From: JADFOB01 sp964651325
GTDB lineage: Bacteria; Planctomycetota; Phycisphaerae; UBA1845
DNA length: 5,605 bases
Assembly: GCA_964651325.1 (NCBI GenBank)
Contig: CAZYXP010000217.1
Location: 1 to 5,605 of the forward strand
Direction of reading: 5' to 3'
Both the position numbers and the translations under genes were made by a program. Under the pieces are notes generated by a model. That model saw nothing but the letters and a program-made list of their open reading frames with translations, was not told the origin of the DNA and did no database searches. Shown in pieces: positions 5,542-5,605 of the stretch (its first letter is position 1; each line of letters starts with the position of its first letter).

Positions 5542-5605
5542 AGACCGGGCATAGGCTCCAAACTCAGGCTTCTCGTTGCGTTTAGGCCACCAGCGGGGTC
5601 GACCC

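Noticed and set aside
5582..5605. Possible 3' end of a minus-strand gene entering from the right edge (seven codons, then TAA)
   Set aside because: Seven codons are too few to support a gene; nothing recognisable is encoded.
1..5605. Insertion sequence, CRISPR array, tRNA or rRNA
   Set aside because: No transposase motif, terminal inverted repeats, regularly spaced repeats or RNA-gene signatures were seen on either strand.

Overview
The window looks like a chromosomal segment of a moderately GC-rich Gram-negative-type bacterium. It holds an outer-membrane-type beta-barrel protein, an LPS-kinase-family protein and a CusRS/CopRS-like two-component system. The combination, in particular the kinase/SCP2/methyltransferase fusion, suggests a planctomycete (Pirellulales-like) to me. 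That is an inference from style, with no marker gene to confirm it.

Layout, left to right. (1) 1-722, minus: the first 240 codons of an exported protein resembling the MetA-pathway-of-phenol-degradation / 'transporter' beta-barrel family, running off the left edge. (2) 723-889: its promoter region, with a CusR-like box and a -10. (3) 890-2938, minus: one long reading frame joining a Kdo/WaaP/InaA-type kinase-fold domain, an SCP2-like lipid-binding domain and a class I SAM-dependent methyltransferase. (4) 2951-3022, minus: a 23-residue, almost entirely hydrophobic peptide with a good Shine-Dalgarno, 12 bases upstream of the fusion gene and in the same frame, separated by one TAG. (5) 3023-3332: a divergent regulatory region with a hairpin, a second CusR-like box, a -10 and a second palindrome. 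(6) 3333-4010, plus: an OmpR-family response regulator of the CusR/CopR subgroup. (7) 4003-5484, plus: its membrane sensor kinase, overlapping by 8 bases. (8) 5485-5605: no gene seen.

The main result is regulatory. A 33-base sequence containing a CusR-like inverted repeat occurs twice with 30 matching positions. One copy is upstream of the beta-barrel gene, the other upstream of the small-peptide/fusion operon. In both copies it lies the same 29 bases from a TATG(A/C)T -10 on the minus strand, and neither promoter has a recognisable -35. This is what two promoters activated by the same response regulator would look like, and the neighbouring regulator belongs to the subgroup that binds this kind of box. 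I therefore read the window as one locus: the sensor kinase and regulator switch on an outer-membrane protein, a membrane mini-protein and a three-domain enzyme that may modify an envelope lipid or glycolipid. No metal efflux gene is visible, so the inducing signal is open.
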